This document shows positions 25,954-34,579 of a stretch of DNA of 64,000 nucleotides, one piece after another. The notes under the pieces were generated by a model. It did not search any database. It was given only the letters and a program-made list of their open reading frames with translations, and was not told the origin of the DNA. Source of the DNA: UBA9611 sp965237595. GTDB taxonomy: Bacteria; Chloroflexota; Dehalococcoidia; Lucifugimonadales; UBA3495. A program made the position numbers and the translations under genes. Each line of letters starts with the position of its first letter. Within the stretch, counting starts at the first letter, position 1. Location: NCBI GenBank assembly GCA_965237595.1, contig CBDEFY010000004.1, forward strand, positions 248,001-312,000. The letters are read 5' to 3'.

Positions 25954-26559
25954 TCAGTAGTTGGTCTGGTCAGCAACTGCGTTGTAATCCGCCTGGCTCA
26001 GCCAGTGACACCAGAGGCTAGCGCCTGGAAGTCGCAGTCGCTGGTCCTTCCCTTGAGTGCCCCAAGCGGCAACTGCGACGTAGAGATGGCCCGGGTTATG
26101 GCCACGGACGAACTCGAGGGCCGGCTGCAGGTCGCTATCGGTGGACATGATCACTCCGACGTCGTAGGCGCCGTCGATCGCAAGCCTCACGAAGTCGATC
26201 GCCAGAGCAACGTCGATTCCCTTCTCCTGGGCTGGATCGTGCGGCCAATTTGGCGGATATCTAAGTCCTCGTGTGATCACCGTCGCCCCGTCTGACTCCC
26301 AGCGTCTGGTTTGCTTTCGATGAGCAGCATAGGTGTGAGGAGCCTTGCTCGAGTCTGGACGTCCGGAATAGACATGCACAGATACCAAAGTGCAGGCTGC
26401 TCCTCCTGGACCGTCTCAGCCTGCGATGAGACGTCCCAACTCCATCGGGTCGAACTGGCCATCCTTGCCGGACTGAGAATTGGGGAACAAGCAAGCGAGA
26501 GCACGCCTATATGCGTTCTGTGCGTCTATAAACAGGGCGAGCCTCAGGGGCATCGTCAT
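25954..26559 (-). pseudogene. NYN-domain (LabA-like) ribonuclease with one in-frame TGA
   Basis: Begins MTMPLRLALFIDAQNAYRRAL (first catalytic Asp in the LFIDAQN motif) and continues GKDGQFDPMELGRLIAG to a TGA at 26416-26418. The same frame then runs on as DGPGGAACTLVSVHVYSGRPD, YAAHRKQTRRWESDG, QEKGIDVALAIDFVRLA and YDVGVIMSTDSDLQPALEFV. All PIN-like acidic residues of the NYN family are present on either side of the single stop. A restart inside the gene would lose the first Asp. NYN proteins are metal-dependent RNases. Confidence 0.8.
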
Positions 26560-26696
26560 GACCTAGCATTGCTCCGGAGGCAAAAAAATAACCTCGCCAT
26601 CGGCTCGGGCATTGCCGAGTGGATGGCGAGGGAGAGTGAATTGAGAGTAGCACATATTGACGGAAACGACAATATGACTGACCAGCGGGTAGTGTC

Positions 26697-27545
26697 TCAG
26701 TTTGAATGCTGTTCAATTAGTTCCACGATCCAGTCTAGCGACTTAGGTTCATTGGCCAACCCAGCAGCCATCGCTGGCGTGTCGCCTTGCAAAGACTTGT
26801 GCGGGCGGCAGAAGTTGTAGAACACGAAATAAAGAGCTAGGGCGTAGCAGTGGTTTTGGAGTTTTTTACTAAAAGCATTGGTCAACCGGGTGAATCGCCT
26901 GAGTGACATTCGTGTGGTCAGATTATGCCGCTCCACTATCGAGGTACTGATTGAGTCCCAATCGGGGTCTCCGACAACCGGAATCTTGTTAGCGCCAATG
27001 CACTGCGCCGGGCTGTATCGTCGTTGCGCCTCTAAGTTCGATGCAGGCCCGTAAATCTTCACTAACTGCGCATAGTCCACATCACCGCCAAAAGCGCCCT
27101 CTATAGCCTCCAGGTAAGCCCTGTGACCATCTGAGGTTATCTGTACCCGGTTAGCCAGCCTAGACCGTAAATCGTCCATGAACTCTATAGCGTACTCGCC
27201 GCCGCGCCCTGGACTAACGGCCCAGGAGAGAATGAGCTTGGAGTCCCGATCTATACCAGTCCAGGTCCATGCATCGCCAGCGCCTTGAGGGGCCGATACA
27301 GCATGGGGCACTGTTCTGGCCTTGGCGTAGCAGAAGGCCCAAATCTCGTCAACTTCAATCCGGACGGCCGGAACGTCCCGAACCGCTTCATCGTGGAACT
27401 TCTGGCAGGCTTCCCCGGCGTCTACCAAGAGCTTTGTCACCGTGTTGATGCTGACATCCGCCACACGGGAGATTGACCGCATCGAGGAGCCTTCAACCAG
27501 CATGTGGAGTATCTGCGTCCGCTTGGCTATTGCTAGTTTGTTCAT
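26697..27545 (-). CDS. IS1-family-like DDE transposase
   Basis: 282 codons from ATG 27545. An N-terminal helix-turn-helix (KRTQILHMLVEGSSMRSISRVADVSINTVTKLLVDAG) precedes the DDE core: RIEVDEIWAFCYAK (Asp), WTWTGIDRDSKLILSW, RVQITSDGHRAYLEAIEGAFG (Asp), ISTSIVERHNLTTRMSLRRFTRLTNAFSKKLQNH (Glu). Full length with no internal stops. A TATACT-like -10 lies 10 bases upstream of the start. The 8-bp target duplication fits IS1-type transposition. Confidence 0.88.
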   Translation of the reverse strand: MNKLAIAKRTQILHMLVEGSSMRSISRVADVSINTVTKLLVDAGEACQKFHDEAVRDVPAVRIEVDEIWAFCYAKARTVPHAVSAPQGAGDAWTWTGIDRDSKLILSWAVSPGRGGEYAIEFMDDLRSRLANRVQITSDGHRAYLEAIEGAFGGDVDYAQLVKIYGPASNLEAQRRYSPAQCIGANKIPVVGDPDWDSISTSIVERHNLTTRMSLRRFTRLTNAFSKKLQNHCYALALYFVFYNFCRPHKSLQGDTPAMAAGLANEPKSLDWIVELIEQHSN

Positions 27546-27651
27546 GCCTAAAGTATACCATAATGCTAGCAGAATGGCAAGGATTTCAGGCACGAAAAAG
27601 CCCCGGACCGAACATCCGGGGCTGGCTACAGGTGTGGTGTAGAATGGTTGG

Positions 27652-27852
27652 CTACGACGGCGGGAACAAGTCCTCGTCCTCCAACCAACCGTACCGATGG
27701 GCCACACGCACCCATAGACGTTGGTTCTGAGACGCGTCGCGTCGCACCTCCTCCAAGAGGGTCTGCTGTCGCTCGGCAATAGCCTCCAACAATCGCAGAC
27801 GGCCCTCATGGCCAGTAATCATTTCTTCAAGGGATTCCGCTCGTTCCACCAT
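27652..27852 (-). CDS. Transposon passenger: coiled-coil mini-protein
   Basis: 66 codons, MVERAESLEEMITGHEGRLRLLEAIAERQQTLLEEVRRDASQ, a single long amphipathic helix, followed by WVRVAHRYGWLEDEDLFPP. No family recognised. It starts right after the stop of the next passenger gene, so it is part of the same transcript. Confidence 0.55.
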   Translation of the reverse strand: MVERAESLEEMITGHEGRLRLLEAIAERQQTLLEEVRRDASQNQRLWVRVAHRYGWLEDEDLFPPS

Positions 27853-27853
27853 A

Positions 27854-28063
27854 CTAACCCCAGCGAGCGGCCGCCGCCTTGCCCGCCAGCGCCTTCCGCT
27901 CCTCCGGTGTCATGGACTCCGCCCGTGCCTTGCCGCCGTTTACCTTGCCCTGCCGGTTCTTCGGCAGGGCCTCCTCGATCTCCCCGGTGGCGATCTTGGC
28001 CACCATCACAGCCGCGCCTATGGTGTCCGCCGGTCTTTTTTCTCCGTTAGGTCCTCTTGGCAT
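27854..28063 (-). CDS. Transposon passenger: small basic GGKARA-type protein
   Basis: 69 codons. A central helix (DTIGAAVMVAKIATGEIEEAL) precedes a basic C-terminus KVNGGKARAESMTPEERKALAGKAAAARW. This resembles the GGKARA/TPEER/KAAxARW motif of small nucleic-acid-associated proteins. An excellent AGGAGGT lies 6 bases before the ATG. It probably binds RNA or DNA (inference). Confidence 0.6.
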   Translation of the reverse strand: MPRGPNGEKRPADTIGAAVMVAKIATGEIEEALPKNRQGKVNGGKARAESMTPEERKALAGKAAAARWG

Positions 28064-28072
28064 GACGACCTC

Positions 28073-28351
28073 CTACAGTCTAGCGATTGTGGGATTCCCC
28101 CATTCGTCCACCTGAACTAGTTCTCGCTTCTCGCCGCCAAGCGCTACTAGAGCTATCCACACGATGCCCCAGAAACCGAGTGTAACAATGGTGATTATTA
28201 AGTGAAGTATATGGTTGACGGCATGCCCCCGTAGTAAGACCGCCTGGAAATCGCTCTGTGATTCCACCCGACGACCCTGGCTGAGCAAACTGCCAATCTG
28301 TCTGGAAAGGATCTCTCTGCGCTCATCAACGGATTTGCGGTTAGCTTCCAA
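28073..28351 (-). CDS. Transposon passenger: single-span membrane protein
   Basis: About 92 codons from TTG 28351 with a G-rich stretch upstream. An N-terminal helical part (RREILSRQIGSLLSQGRRVESQSDFQAVLLRG) is followed by a hydrophobic span HLIITIVTLGFWGIVWIALVALGG resembling superinfection-immunity-type proteins, then a short hydrophilic tail. First gene behind a good promoter, transcribed toward the other passengers and the transposase. Confidence 0.6.
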   Translation of the reverse strand: MEANRKSVDERREILSRQIGSLLSQGRRVESQSDFQAVLLRGHAVNHILHLIITIVTLGFWGIVWIALVALGGEKRELVQVDEWGNPTIARL

Positions 28352-28373
28352 CCGGACCCCCTTTCGCGCCGGA

Positions 28374-28403
28374 ATTCTACCCCTTGTCAAGGGGGGATGT
28401 CAA
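28374..28403 (-). promoter_or_regulatory. Promoter of the transposon passenger operon
   Basis: On the minus strand TTGACA (28403-28398) and TAGAAT (28379-28374) are separated by 18 bp, a close sigma-70 match. It lies just inside the right inverted repeat and reads inward. Confidence 0.65.
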
Positions 28404-28481
28404 CAATTTGGGTAACGGCCTAAATAGCAAACTGAGACACTACCGACCAGCGGGTACCGTTCAGCCTTGGAGGATAAAGCC

Positions 28482-28613
28482 ATGGTAGTCTGTCGGACCC
28501 CTGAACGCTCTCCGGTCCCTCCCACCACCCACGTCTGGATCAACGCCAGCCGGAAGGTCGCCGCTGAACTTCTGGAGAGCACCAAGGCCGAGAAAGATGC
28601 CGCGAAGGGCTGA
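28482..28613 (+). CDS. Small hypothetical protein, 43 residues
   Basis: MVVCRTPERSPVPPTTHVWINASRKVAAELLEST... Preceded by GGAGGATAAAGCC, a textbook ribosome-binding site, directly beyond the IS1-like element. Not recognised; the HVWINASRKVAAELL part suggests a strand-helix unit. Confidence 0.5.
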   Translation: MVVCRTPERSPVPPTTHVWINASRKVAAELLESTKAEKDAAKG

Positions 28614-28909
28614 CCTGGACGGGATGCAGCGGTGATACTGGCCGGACTACCGTGCGAATCAAGCTTGGGGTCAGACACCACCAGGCGGGTTCGATACTCT
28701 CCCTGTGGGCCTATTTTGACGGTAGACAGAACCATCTTTGAGATGCGGCTGGGAATGTGAGACTCACCAAGGGCTGCTGCCGCATGATTATGACAGGATG
28801 GCAGCGCCGGCGGCCATGAATGCACCATTTCCAGACTATCAGGCTTGGGGATCGCCCCGCCAGTGGCCAGAGAATGTACCATCCAGCGCCATACAGGAAG
28901 TTGCCATCA

Positions 28910-29173
28910 TGGTAGCTACCGACCGAGTGAGGGCGCTCTTCGCCGACGCCCGGGACCTTCAGGCCGATGCTCTGGAGATGCTGGAGCAGGGCCGCATCCG
29001 CAACGCTGCGGAGAAGGCCTGTGCGCCGCTACTACACACGGCAGGGCCACCTGCAGGGGGACTGCTTCTACGCCGGCCTCTGCGAGCCCATCGAGGAGAC
29101 TGAGCGGCGGATCCGGGAGACGTCCGACTACATCGACGACGCCGAGCGTCTGGCTGATAGACACGACCAATAA
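28910..29173 (+). pseudogene. HEPN-like protein remnant with internal deletion
   Basis: Two pieces in different frames. VATDRVRALFADARDLQADALEMLEQGRIRNAAEKA (from 28910) is the usual N-terminal helix pair of small HEPN or PaREP1-like proteins. RRYYTRQGHLQGDCFYAGLCEPIEETERRIRETSDYIDDAERLA ends at 29173. About 40-50 codons between them are lost at a junction near 29020. Family name is tentative. Confidence 0.5.
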
Positions 29174-29220
29174 CCTACCACAGCCCTGGTCGACGCGGGG
29201 GAGATCGACCCCGAAGGAGA

Positions 29221-29665
29221 CGTGGAGGCCCAGTTCCTGGAGTGGCGCCAGGTCCATGAGCAGGTGGTCTCGGGCGAGGTCCACTACAAGGCCATTCTCG
29301 AGGCCGCCCGGATACGGAAGCGGAGCTTCGACCGCGGCTACCAAGCCGGTTGTGCCGCCATGTTGGGGGGCCACCCCCCGCCGGCCGACGACCAGGGTGT
29401 CTGCGACCACGACACGCCCTGCGGCTGCTACGCCGAAGGGCACGCTGCCGGCATGGCCGCGGCGACCCCCAAACGGCGGTCCAGCCCGTTGACCGACAAT
29501 GTTAGGGCCGATGATTGCCGTCAGGCCCGCCCGGATGACGATTCGCTCGATCATCCGCGTCCGTTCCACGGAGTGTCCGACATGCCGGCGCCGGTGGGCA
29601 GTGTAAACGGCGGAGTAATAATGTGCCACAGAGGCGGTAGAACCGCGGCTGTGGCGGCGGTTTAA
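29221..29665 (+). CDS. Hypothetical Cys-rich protein, 3' end doubtful
   Basis: An open frame from GTG 29221 (GGAG just upstream): AQFLEWRQVHEQVVSGEVHYKAILEAARIRKRSFDRGYQAGC, then GVCDHDTPCGCYAEGHAAGMAA. The first ~85 residues look real; the part after about 29480 is low-complexity and runs into the IS21 left end at 29602. Probably truncated by that insertion. Not recognised. Confidence 0.4.
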
Positions 29666-30770
29666 AATTGTACCGCCCGAGGTCTTCTCTCTAAGCTTAA
29701 GAATCAGAGCTAGGAGGGGAGGCCGGAGGGATGTACACCGTGGATCTATACCGGAGAGTTCGTCGGGCCCACTTCGTAGAAGGGATGAGCATCCGGGAGG
29801 TGGCCCGGGTGTTTGGGCTGCACCGGGATACGGTCAACAAGATGCTGGAGTACTCGGTGCCTCCCGGGTACCGGCGGGAACAGCCACCTCGTCGACCGAA
29901 GCTCGACCCGTACAAGGGAGTGATCGACCGTATCCTGGAGGACGATCAATCGCTGCCGAAGAAGCAGCGTCACACAGCCAGACGTATCTATGACCGGCTG
30001 AGAGACGAGCACGGGTTTGTGGGCAAGTACACGATAGTCAAGGACTACGTGCGGGAGCATCGTCGCCAGACCCGAGAAATGTTCGTGCCGCTGACGCATT
30101 CTCCAGGACACGCCCAGTGTGACTTCGGCGAAGCGTGGGTGGTCATCGGTGGAGCGGAGCAGAAAGCCCACTACTTTGCCATGGATCTCCCTCACAGCGA
30201 TGCGTGCTATGTGAAGGCGTATCCAGCGGAGACCACTGAGGCTTTCTGTGATGGACACGTTTCCGCCTTTGCATTTCTGGGCGGGGTGCCCCAGAGCATT
30301 CTGTACGACAACACCACCCTGGCGGTGGCCAGGATACTGGGGGATGGCCGCCGCCAGCGGACGAGAGTGTTCTCCGAGCTGCAGTCCCACTACCTGTTCG
30401 ATGACCGGTTTGGCCGTCCGGGCAAGGGAAATGATAAGGGAAAGGTGGAAGGTCTGGTGGGGTATGCTCGCCGGAACTTCCTGGTGCCCATCCCCTCTTT
30501 ACGAGAACTTCGAGGGCCTGAACGCCTACCTAGAGGTGCAGTGCCGCAAGCGGCTCGATGCCCGTCTGCGAGGTCATGACGAGACGATAGGAGAGCGACT
30601 GGAGCGGGACCTGGTGGCCCTGCTCCCCCTTCCGGTAATCGCCTACGATGCCAGCGACAAGCACGCGACCCGGGTCAGCTCTCTGTCACTGGTCCGGTAC
30701 CGGACCAACGACTACTCTGTGCCGGTGGCCTACGGTCATCGGGACGTGCTGGTCCGTGCCGGTGGCTCCT
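29602..30770 (+). mobile_element. IS21 element, left half only
   Basis: The left end begins TGTAAACGGCGGAG at 29602, matching the TGT-N4-GGCGGAG ends of the element at 39127-41727. It contains most of istA, and sequence similarity stops near 30770 where a recombinase fragment begins. istB and the right end are absent. Confidence 0.75.
29731..30770 (+). pseudogene. IS21 IstA transposase, frameshifted and truncated
   Basis: HTH: FVEGMSIREVARVFGLHRDTVNKMLEY. DDE core: PGHAQCDFGEAWVVIGG (first Asp, intact here), VPQSILYDNTTLAVARIL (second Asp), and GKGNDKGKVEGLVGYARRNFL (Glu). A frameshift near 30500 moves the frame to LYENFEGLNAYLEVQCRKRLDARLRG, ending at RHDVLV-like residues near 30770. This copy shows the native orientation of the catalytic segment that is inverted in the second copy. 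Confidence 0.85.
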
Positions 30771-30907
30771 GAGACGCCGATGTCTCGGTAGACGTTGTCC
30801 CGCTGGACTCCGGCCTCTCGGAACCGGAGTTCCTGGCTGAAGGGGTCCATTCCGGCGACGCCATCCTGCAGGTGGCGGCTGGTCCGGATATATCCGAAGA
30901 GGGTCAT
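30755..30907 (-). pseudogene. Serine recombinase N-terminal fragment
   Basis: 51 codons: MTLFGYIRTSRHLQDGVAGMDPFSQELRFREAG, then NVYRDIGVSGATGT. Contains the nucleophile Ser in the YIRTS motif and the conserved VSGATGT; the coding frame then enters the IS21 remnant. The insertion removed about 130 residues. Confidence 0.75.
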
Positions 30908-31181
30908 GCGGTCAGGTTACGTTTTATCCGCACTGGCCGCAACACGGAAATGACACCCGACCGGGGTGCGGAACAATCGGGGGTTCTTCCGCTGAGACCG
31001 GCGGGTGGGGCGAGAAAATTGCGAAACCAGAGGAAGGACAGACCAGTCCTGATGTCCCGAGCCCGACGGCCCGAAACGCGGGCATAGCGATGCTTCTATA
31101 TGACGGTCCGGCGGTCCAGGGGGGAGACGTGGGCCAGGGTGCCCGCCGGTCAGCCGTGGCACCCCGGGGTCCGCTTTTTCC

Positions 31182-31210
31182 TTGTCATCATGCTCCCGGC
31201 ATGCCATACT
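31182..31210 (+). promoter_or_regulatory. Promoter of the VapBC-like operon
   Basis: TTGTCA (31182-31187) and CATACT (31205-31210) with a 17-bp spacer; the antitoxin ATG follows 7 bases after the -10, so the transcript may be leaderless. The spacer holds an imperfect palindrome (GCATGC) that could be part of an operator. Confidence 0.5.
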
Positions 31211-31216
31211 CCTCCC

Positions 31217-31450
31217 ATGGCTAATCTACAAGTGAAGAACATACCGGATGCCCTACACGACCGCCTTCGCGCCTACGCCCGCGAGAGCAACAGCACCATA
31301 GGTGAAGCTGTGCTCCTTGCTGTTGAGCGGGAGTTGGCTGGCTGGGAATGGCGGAAACGTCTGGCTCAGCGCCCCCAGACCGACCTCGGTATTGAAGCCA
31401 CAGAACTGCTCTGGGAAGAACGTTCGCTGCGGGACCAGGAGACGGATTGA
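31217..31450 (+). CDS. FitA/VapB-type antitoxin
   Basis: 77 codons: ANLQVKNIPDALHDRLRAYARESNSTIGEAVLLAVERELAGWEW is a ribbon-helix-helix DNA-binding domain of the FitA type. The C-terminal half (RLAQRPQTDLGIEATELLWEERSLRDQ) is the toxin-binding tail. The stop overlaps the toxin TTG start (TTGA). It should neutralise the PIN toxin and repress the operon. Confidence 0.85.
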   Translation: MANLQVKNIPDALHDRLRAYARESNSTIGEAVLLAVERELAGWEWRKRLAQRPQTDLGIEATELLWEERSLRDQETD

Positions 31451-31848
31451 CCGGACTGGTTGTCGATGCCTCGGTGGCAGTAGAGTATCTCCTGAGGACC
31501 CCCCTGGGCATGACGGTGGCCAACACCCTGGACCGTGCGTCTTTGGTCGCGCCCGAACTGATGGACGCCGAGGTTCTGTCGGTGCTGCGGCGTGCGGTGT
31601 TGAACGGGGTACTCGAAGAGGCACGGGCCGAGATGGCCGTGGAGGATCTTGCCCATTGGCCGGTGGACCGTATCTCCCACCAATCCCTGGCTGCATTGGC
31701 CTGGAGATACTACCGGAATGTCAGCGCCTATGATGCCTTCTACGTCGCCGTTGCCCGTGTCCACGGAATCCCACTGATGACCGCCGACGGGCGGCTTTCA
31801 CGGGCGCCGGGCTTGGGTGTGGTGGTGCAGCATGTGCGCATCGGATGA
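31447..31848 (+). CDS. VapC-type PIN-domain toxin
   Basis: 133 codons from TTG 31447. PIN residues are visible in order: LVVDASVAVEYLL (Asp), PELMDAEVLSVLRRAV (Asp/Glu), VSAYDAFYVAVA (Asp) and PLMTADGRLSRAPG (Asp). Acts as a metal-dependent RNase, typically on tRNA or rRNA. Intact and translationally coupled to its antitoxin. Confidence 0.88.
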   Translation: MTGLVVDASVAVEYLLRTPLGMTVANTLDRASLVAPELMDAEVLSVLRRAVLNGVLEEARAEMAVEDLAHWPVDRISHQSLAALAWRYYRNVSAYDAFYVAVARVHGIPLMTADGRLSRAPGLGVVVQHVRIG

Positions 31849-32033
31849 CCAGGGTCCTTCGTCGAGACGGAAACCAATCCCCTAAGATCTATTTTGCCGT
31901 CCCATGGGTACACAACTACCCAATCACCCCCAAACCGCCGTAAAACGCCGCCCTGCAGCCCCATCGGGACCATACGGAGGGAAAGGACTTATCGCCTGAT
32001 ATCCCTTGGCGGGACCTGTCTTGGACCTGTCTC

Positions 32034-32204
32034 TGGGCTACCGGACCCCGGCCCATGTGTTCCACGGGGACCAGACCGTCAGGGAGGAAAAGTCGAAAGA
32101 GAGGAGGGGTTCACCGGAACCGGCGTTGCTATCGTATACGAGAGCGATGGTCCCTCCACCTAACTTCGCCTTAATTCTGTCCAACTAATGGGGTCCACCT
32201 CAGA
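32034..32204 (+). pseudogene. IS3 orfB 3' end and right inverted repeat, decayed
   Basis: GYRTPAHVFHGDQTVREEKSKER... through FALILSN resembles the C-terminus of the IS3 OrfB at 20066-21010 (GYRTPAEVLKGD...FAPNLSN), and the non-coding end GTCCAACTAATGGGGTCCAC, then CTCA, matches its right inverted repeat. All else of this IS is gone. Confidence 0.7.
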
Positions 32205-32687
32205 GATGCTCAACTGCGAACGCTCCAGTGCAGATTGAAAGACTGGCGTGGCGTCATGGCCAAGGGGCAAGTCTACGCCGCATCTGCTGAACCTGCATCG
32301 GAACGGAGCGAGAAGGTGGAATCAGTCCTGGTTGGGGTGGGAAATAAGGGCTAGAATTTCGGTAACATGTTCTGGTGAGGCAATGCGCCGGCAGAAGTAG
32401 TTGACGCTGAACAAGCCCATTGAACACAAGACCGACCGGCTCAGATATTGTTCAGAGGATTCCTAGAAGGCAAAAATGGAACCGCTCGGTTAATTCGCAA
32501 TCGGACAAAAGCCCTGCTCTCTCCACCATTTGGAGGCTCGGCTGTTGGGCATCAATAGGTCAATCTCTTTTGCTTTTCTGCCGCCGCGGCCATGGTGTGC
32601 TGAAATCCCGGGGTAAGGAGCGGTCGTGTGCCGCGCAAGCAGTTGCCGGTCAGGCCAAGTTCTTCTGAGTGCCGCGATACACATTTC
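32205..32687. other. Gene-free stretch
   Basis: No credible gene, repeat or promoter found on either strand. Confidence 0.4.
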
Positions 32688-33490
32688 CTAAGTCCGCCTT
32701 CGTTGGTCACTGCGTACGAGAATCGCCGCGCCCCTTTTCAGATGTCCCTTGGATTCTTCTAGTACGTCAGTAATCAGTTCTTGGTATTCCATTTGGTTTT
32801 TGAACCGTGCTGATTTGTGCCAGTTCTTCCGAAATGAATATCCAAGCATCCACAACCTAATCCAGTGGTCGTTCCAATAGTCGGTGACGCTACAGTAAGG
32901 AGGTGATGTCAATAACAGTGCTGCGTCTGCCGGGGTTTGATGTTGAAGTTCTTGGCGAGAATCGCCAAGAATGGTTGTTCCTGGGGCCTGTTCCGGTAGG
33001 CCGAATTCGTAGCGGCGTCGGATTTTATTTTCCAACATGGCTACGGGGTCTACGTCTGGCGGTTTGAGTAGTCCCTTGATAGTCCACCACTTGACTGCAT
33101 AAGTAGGGGAATACGCGATAGTTGGTGACATCGAGTTTGACAGGCCACCGCCAAGTTTATCTTGCATGTGCAGCGTTATGAATGCCATCAGAGTACGGTC
33201 CACCACGGAGTTGCTCCAATCGAGTTCACGACGGGCAGCTTTCAAGAGCGCCCGGACCTGGGGTGCCCATGCCATAACCTCAAACTTGTTGCGACCGCGT
33301 CGGTCGCTCGGTCTCCGCGCTTTCGCTACTTCGGATAGCCGCAATGTGACCTCTTCAGGTGTGGAAGCTGGCTGGAGCTTGGCTGTTGCGAAAAGCCATG
33401 CAATTAGGTTGACGTCAATACCTAACGCAGGTCTGCCCAGGACTGTGGCGGTAAATGGGGCATTCCCTCGGCCACAGAACGGGTCCCGCG
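32688..33490 (-). pseudogene. SAM-dependent DNA methyltransferase, both ends truncated
   Basis: A continuous frame contains RDPFCGRGNAPFTATVLGRPALGIDVN (SAM motif I, DPFCGRG), LAFL-type helices and then ADAALLLTSPPYCSVTDYWNDHWIRLWMLG (catalytic TSPPY motif IV). The C-terminus stops at AAILVRSDQRRR, before the expected final strands. There is no start codon: the 5' side is fused to the NurA fragment. The DPF/TSPPY order fits an N4-cytosine or N6-adenine beta-class enzyme. Confidence 0.75.
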
Positions 33491-33864
33491 TTGCTGCCTG
33501 GCATAATCGCCGCTAAGCTCTTTCCATCTTCCGTTTCCCTAAGTTCTCTTGGGTCTACTGACCGACTGGAAGGTAGCCTTGGAAGCGACGCCAACTTTTC
33601 GAGATTGATGACCACGAGGCCGAGCGATACGACTCCGGCTTGGGTGTCTGGAAGCCTACCAGGGAAGTGGTCGTATACTTGGGAACCGTCTATGGCTACT
33701 AAGTGAGTTCGCGACCGGCCGGCCGGGCTCGGCCTAAAGGGCGGAAGGTTTAGTACCGTGTTCGGGCTTGGAGGTTGCAATCGAGCGCGGAAATCTTCGA
33801 GTTCGTCGCTGTCGGCTAAAGCCTGTATGGCAGCCAGTCCGGCCCTTTCATCCGCGTAAGGCAT
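33485..33864 (-). pseudogene. NurA-domain nuclease, N-terminal fragment
   Basis: About 125 codons: MPYADERAGLAAIQALADSDELEDFRARLQ, RSRTHLVAIDGSQVYDHFPGRLPDTQAGVVSLGLVVINLEKL, and RELRETEDGKSLAAIMPG. The AIDGS motif with the catalytic Asp is typical of NurA nucleases, partners of HerA-type translocases. AGGAGA precedes the ATG. It stops abruptly at about 33485, where the methylase motif begins in another frame. Confidence 0.7.
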
Positions 33865-34259
33865 TGGGTCTCCTATTCGTGCACCCCTCGCGTAATAGTG
33901 AGTAGCAAAATCAGGCGTGGGGGAAGGCCGCGTGGGTCATCCGGTGAAGGCCGGGGAGGCAAGCGCGGGGGACCCGGGGTGGTCCGGGAGGAGGACGGAG
34001 GAAGGAAGACTCTTCCGGGTGTGGTCCCTGGGCTTGGTCCGCTTCCCAGGGTCAATGACCTCGGAAACCGACATGGTGCTTCTGTTGCTTTGCCCGCTTC
34101 TCCGGGTCGCCCCGGTACCTGGTGTACCTGTACTCCAATGCTCCGGTGTGGTTGGGTCCGATGCCTCAGCTATCGGGGCTCCGGCCCAGCCCTTCAGGTC
34201 CAGTCCCAGCGGCAATCAGCCAGCGCCACTGAAACACGGCGGGCTCGTAATATCGCAAT
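33865..34259. other. Gene-free stretch
   Basis: G-rich, with no gene I can support; the long frames here are low-complexity (Gly/Arg/Pro) shadows. Confidence 0.4.
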
Positions 34260-34577
34260 TCAGCCCGCTGGTCTCGCCCCGTACCCCATCCGTTGAGCCA
34301 GAAGCTCCAATCCCTCGTCAACCAACTCAGACTTGCTTCGACCAGTTGTAGCAGCAGCCTGATGCAACCAATGGTAACGTTCTTCCCGAAACCTGATTGT
34401 CGTGCTGAAGGACCCGCTCTGGTCCGGCTTACCTACCGATGTACGCCGCCACCGGACTTCGGTTGCCGGGGCTGTACTTCGCGGCTTATTCTGCTCTTCC
34501 GGCACGACGGTCAGCTCTGCTTCTGGTTGGTTGGTCTGCACATACCGTCTGCCCTTTCCTTTCGACACTGACGTCAT
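34260..34577 (-). CDS. RHH-type partner of ParA
   Basis: 105 codons from ATG 34577 (GAGGTG upstream). A flexible basic N-terminus (MTSVSKGKGRRYVQTNQ) precedes a C-terminal ribbon-helix-helix: SFSTTIRFREERYHWLHQAAATTGRSKSELVDEGLELLAQRM. It begins 2 bp after the ParA stop. In such pairs the RHH protein binds the centromere and activates the ATPase; candidate sites are the AT-rich repeats upstream of parA and near 36.4 and 36.9 kb. Confidence 0.75.
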   Translation of the reverse strand: MTSVSKGKGRRYVQTNQPEAELTVVPEEQNKPRSTAPATEVRWRRTSVGKPDQSGSFSTTIRFREERYHWLHQAAATTGRSKSELVDEGLELLAQRMGYGARPAG

Positions 34578-34579
34578 AG

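Larger units (their letters stand above)
26688..28444 (-). mobile_element. IS1-like transposon with three passenger genes, 1757 bp
   Basis: 17-bp perfect terminal inverted repeats beginning GGTAGTGTCTCAG (26688-26704 and 28428-28444) are flanked by an exact 8-bp duplication GACCAGCG (26680-26687 and 28445-28452). Between them lie an IS1-type transposase and three further minus-strand genes, so the mobile unit is about twice the size needed for the transposase. The transposase stop codon lies inside the left repeat. Confidence 0.88.

Noticed and set aside
28845..29629. Long frames on both strands over the HEPN-like remnant
   Set aside because: Composition is shadow-like (Arg/Pro/Ser rich) and they overlap the recognisable remnant pieces.
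30920..31200. Frames upstream of the VapBC-like pair
   Set aside because: No ribosome-binding site, biased composition and no family resemblance; treated as intergenic.
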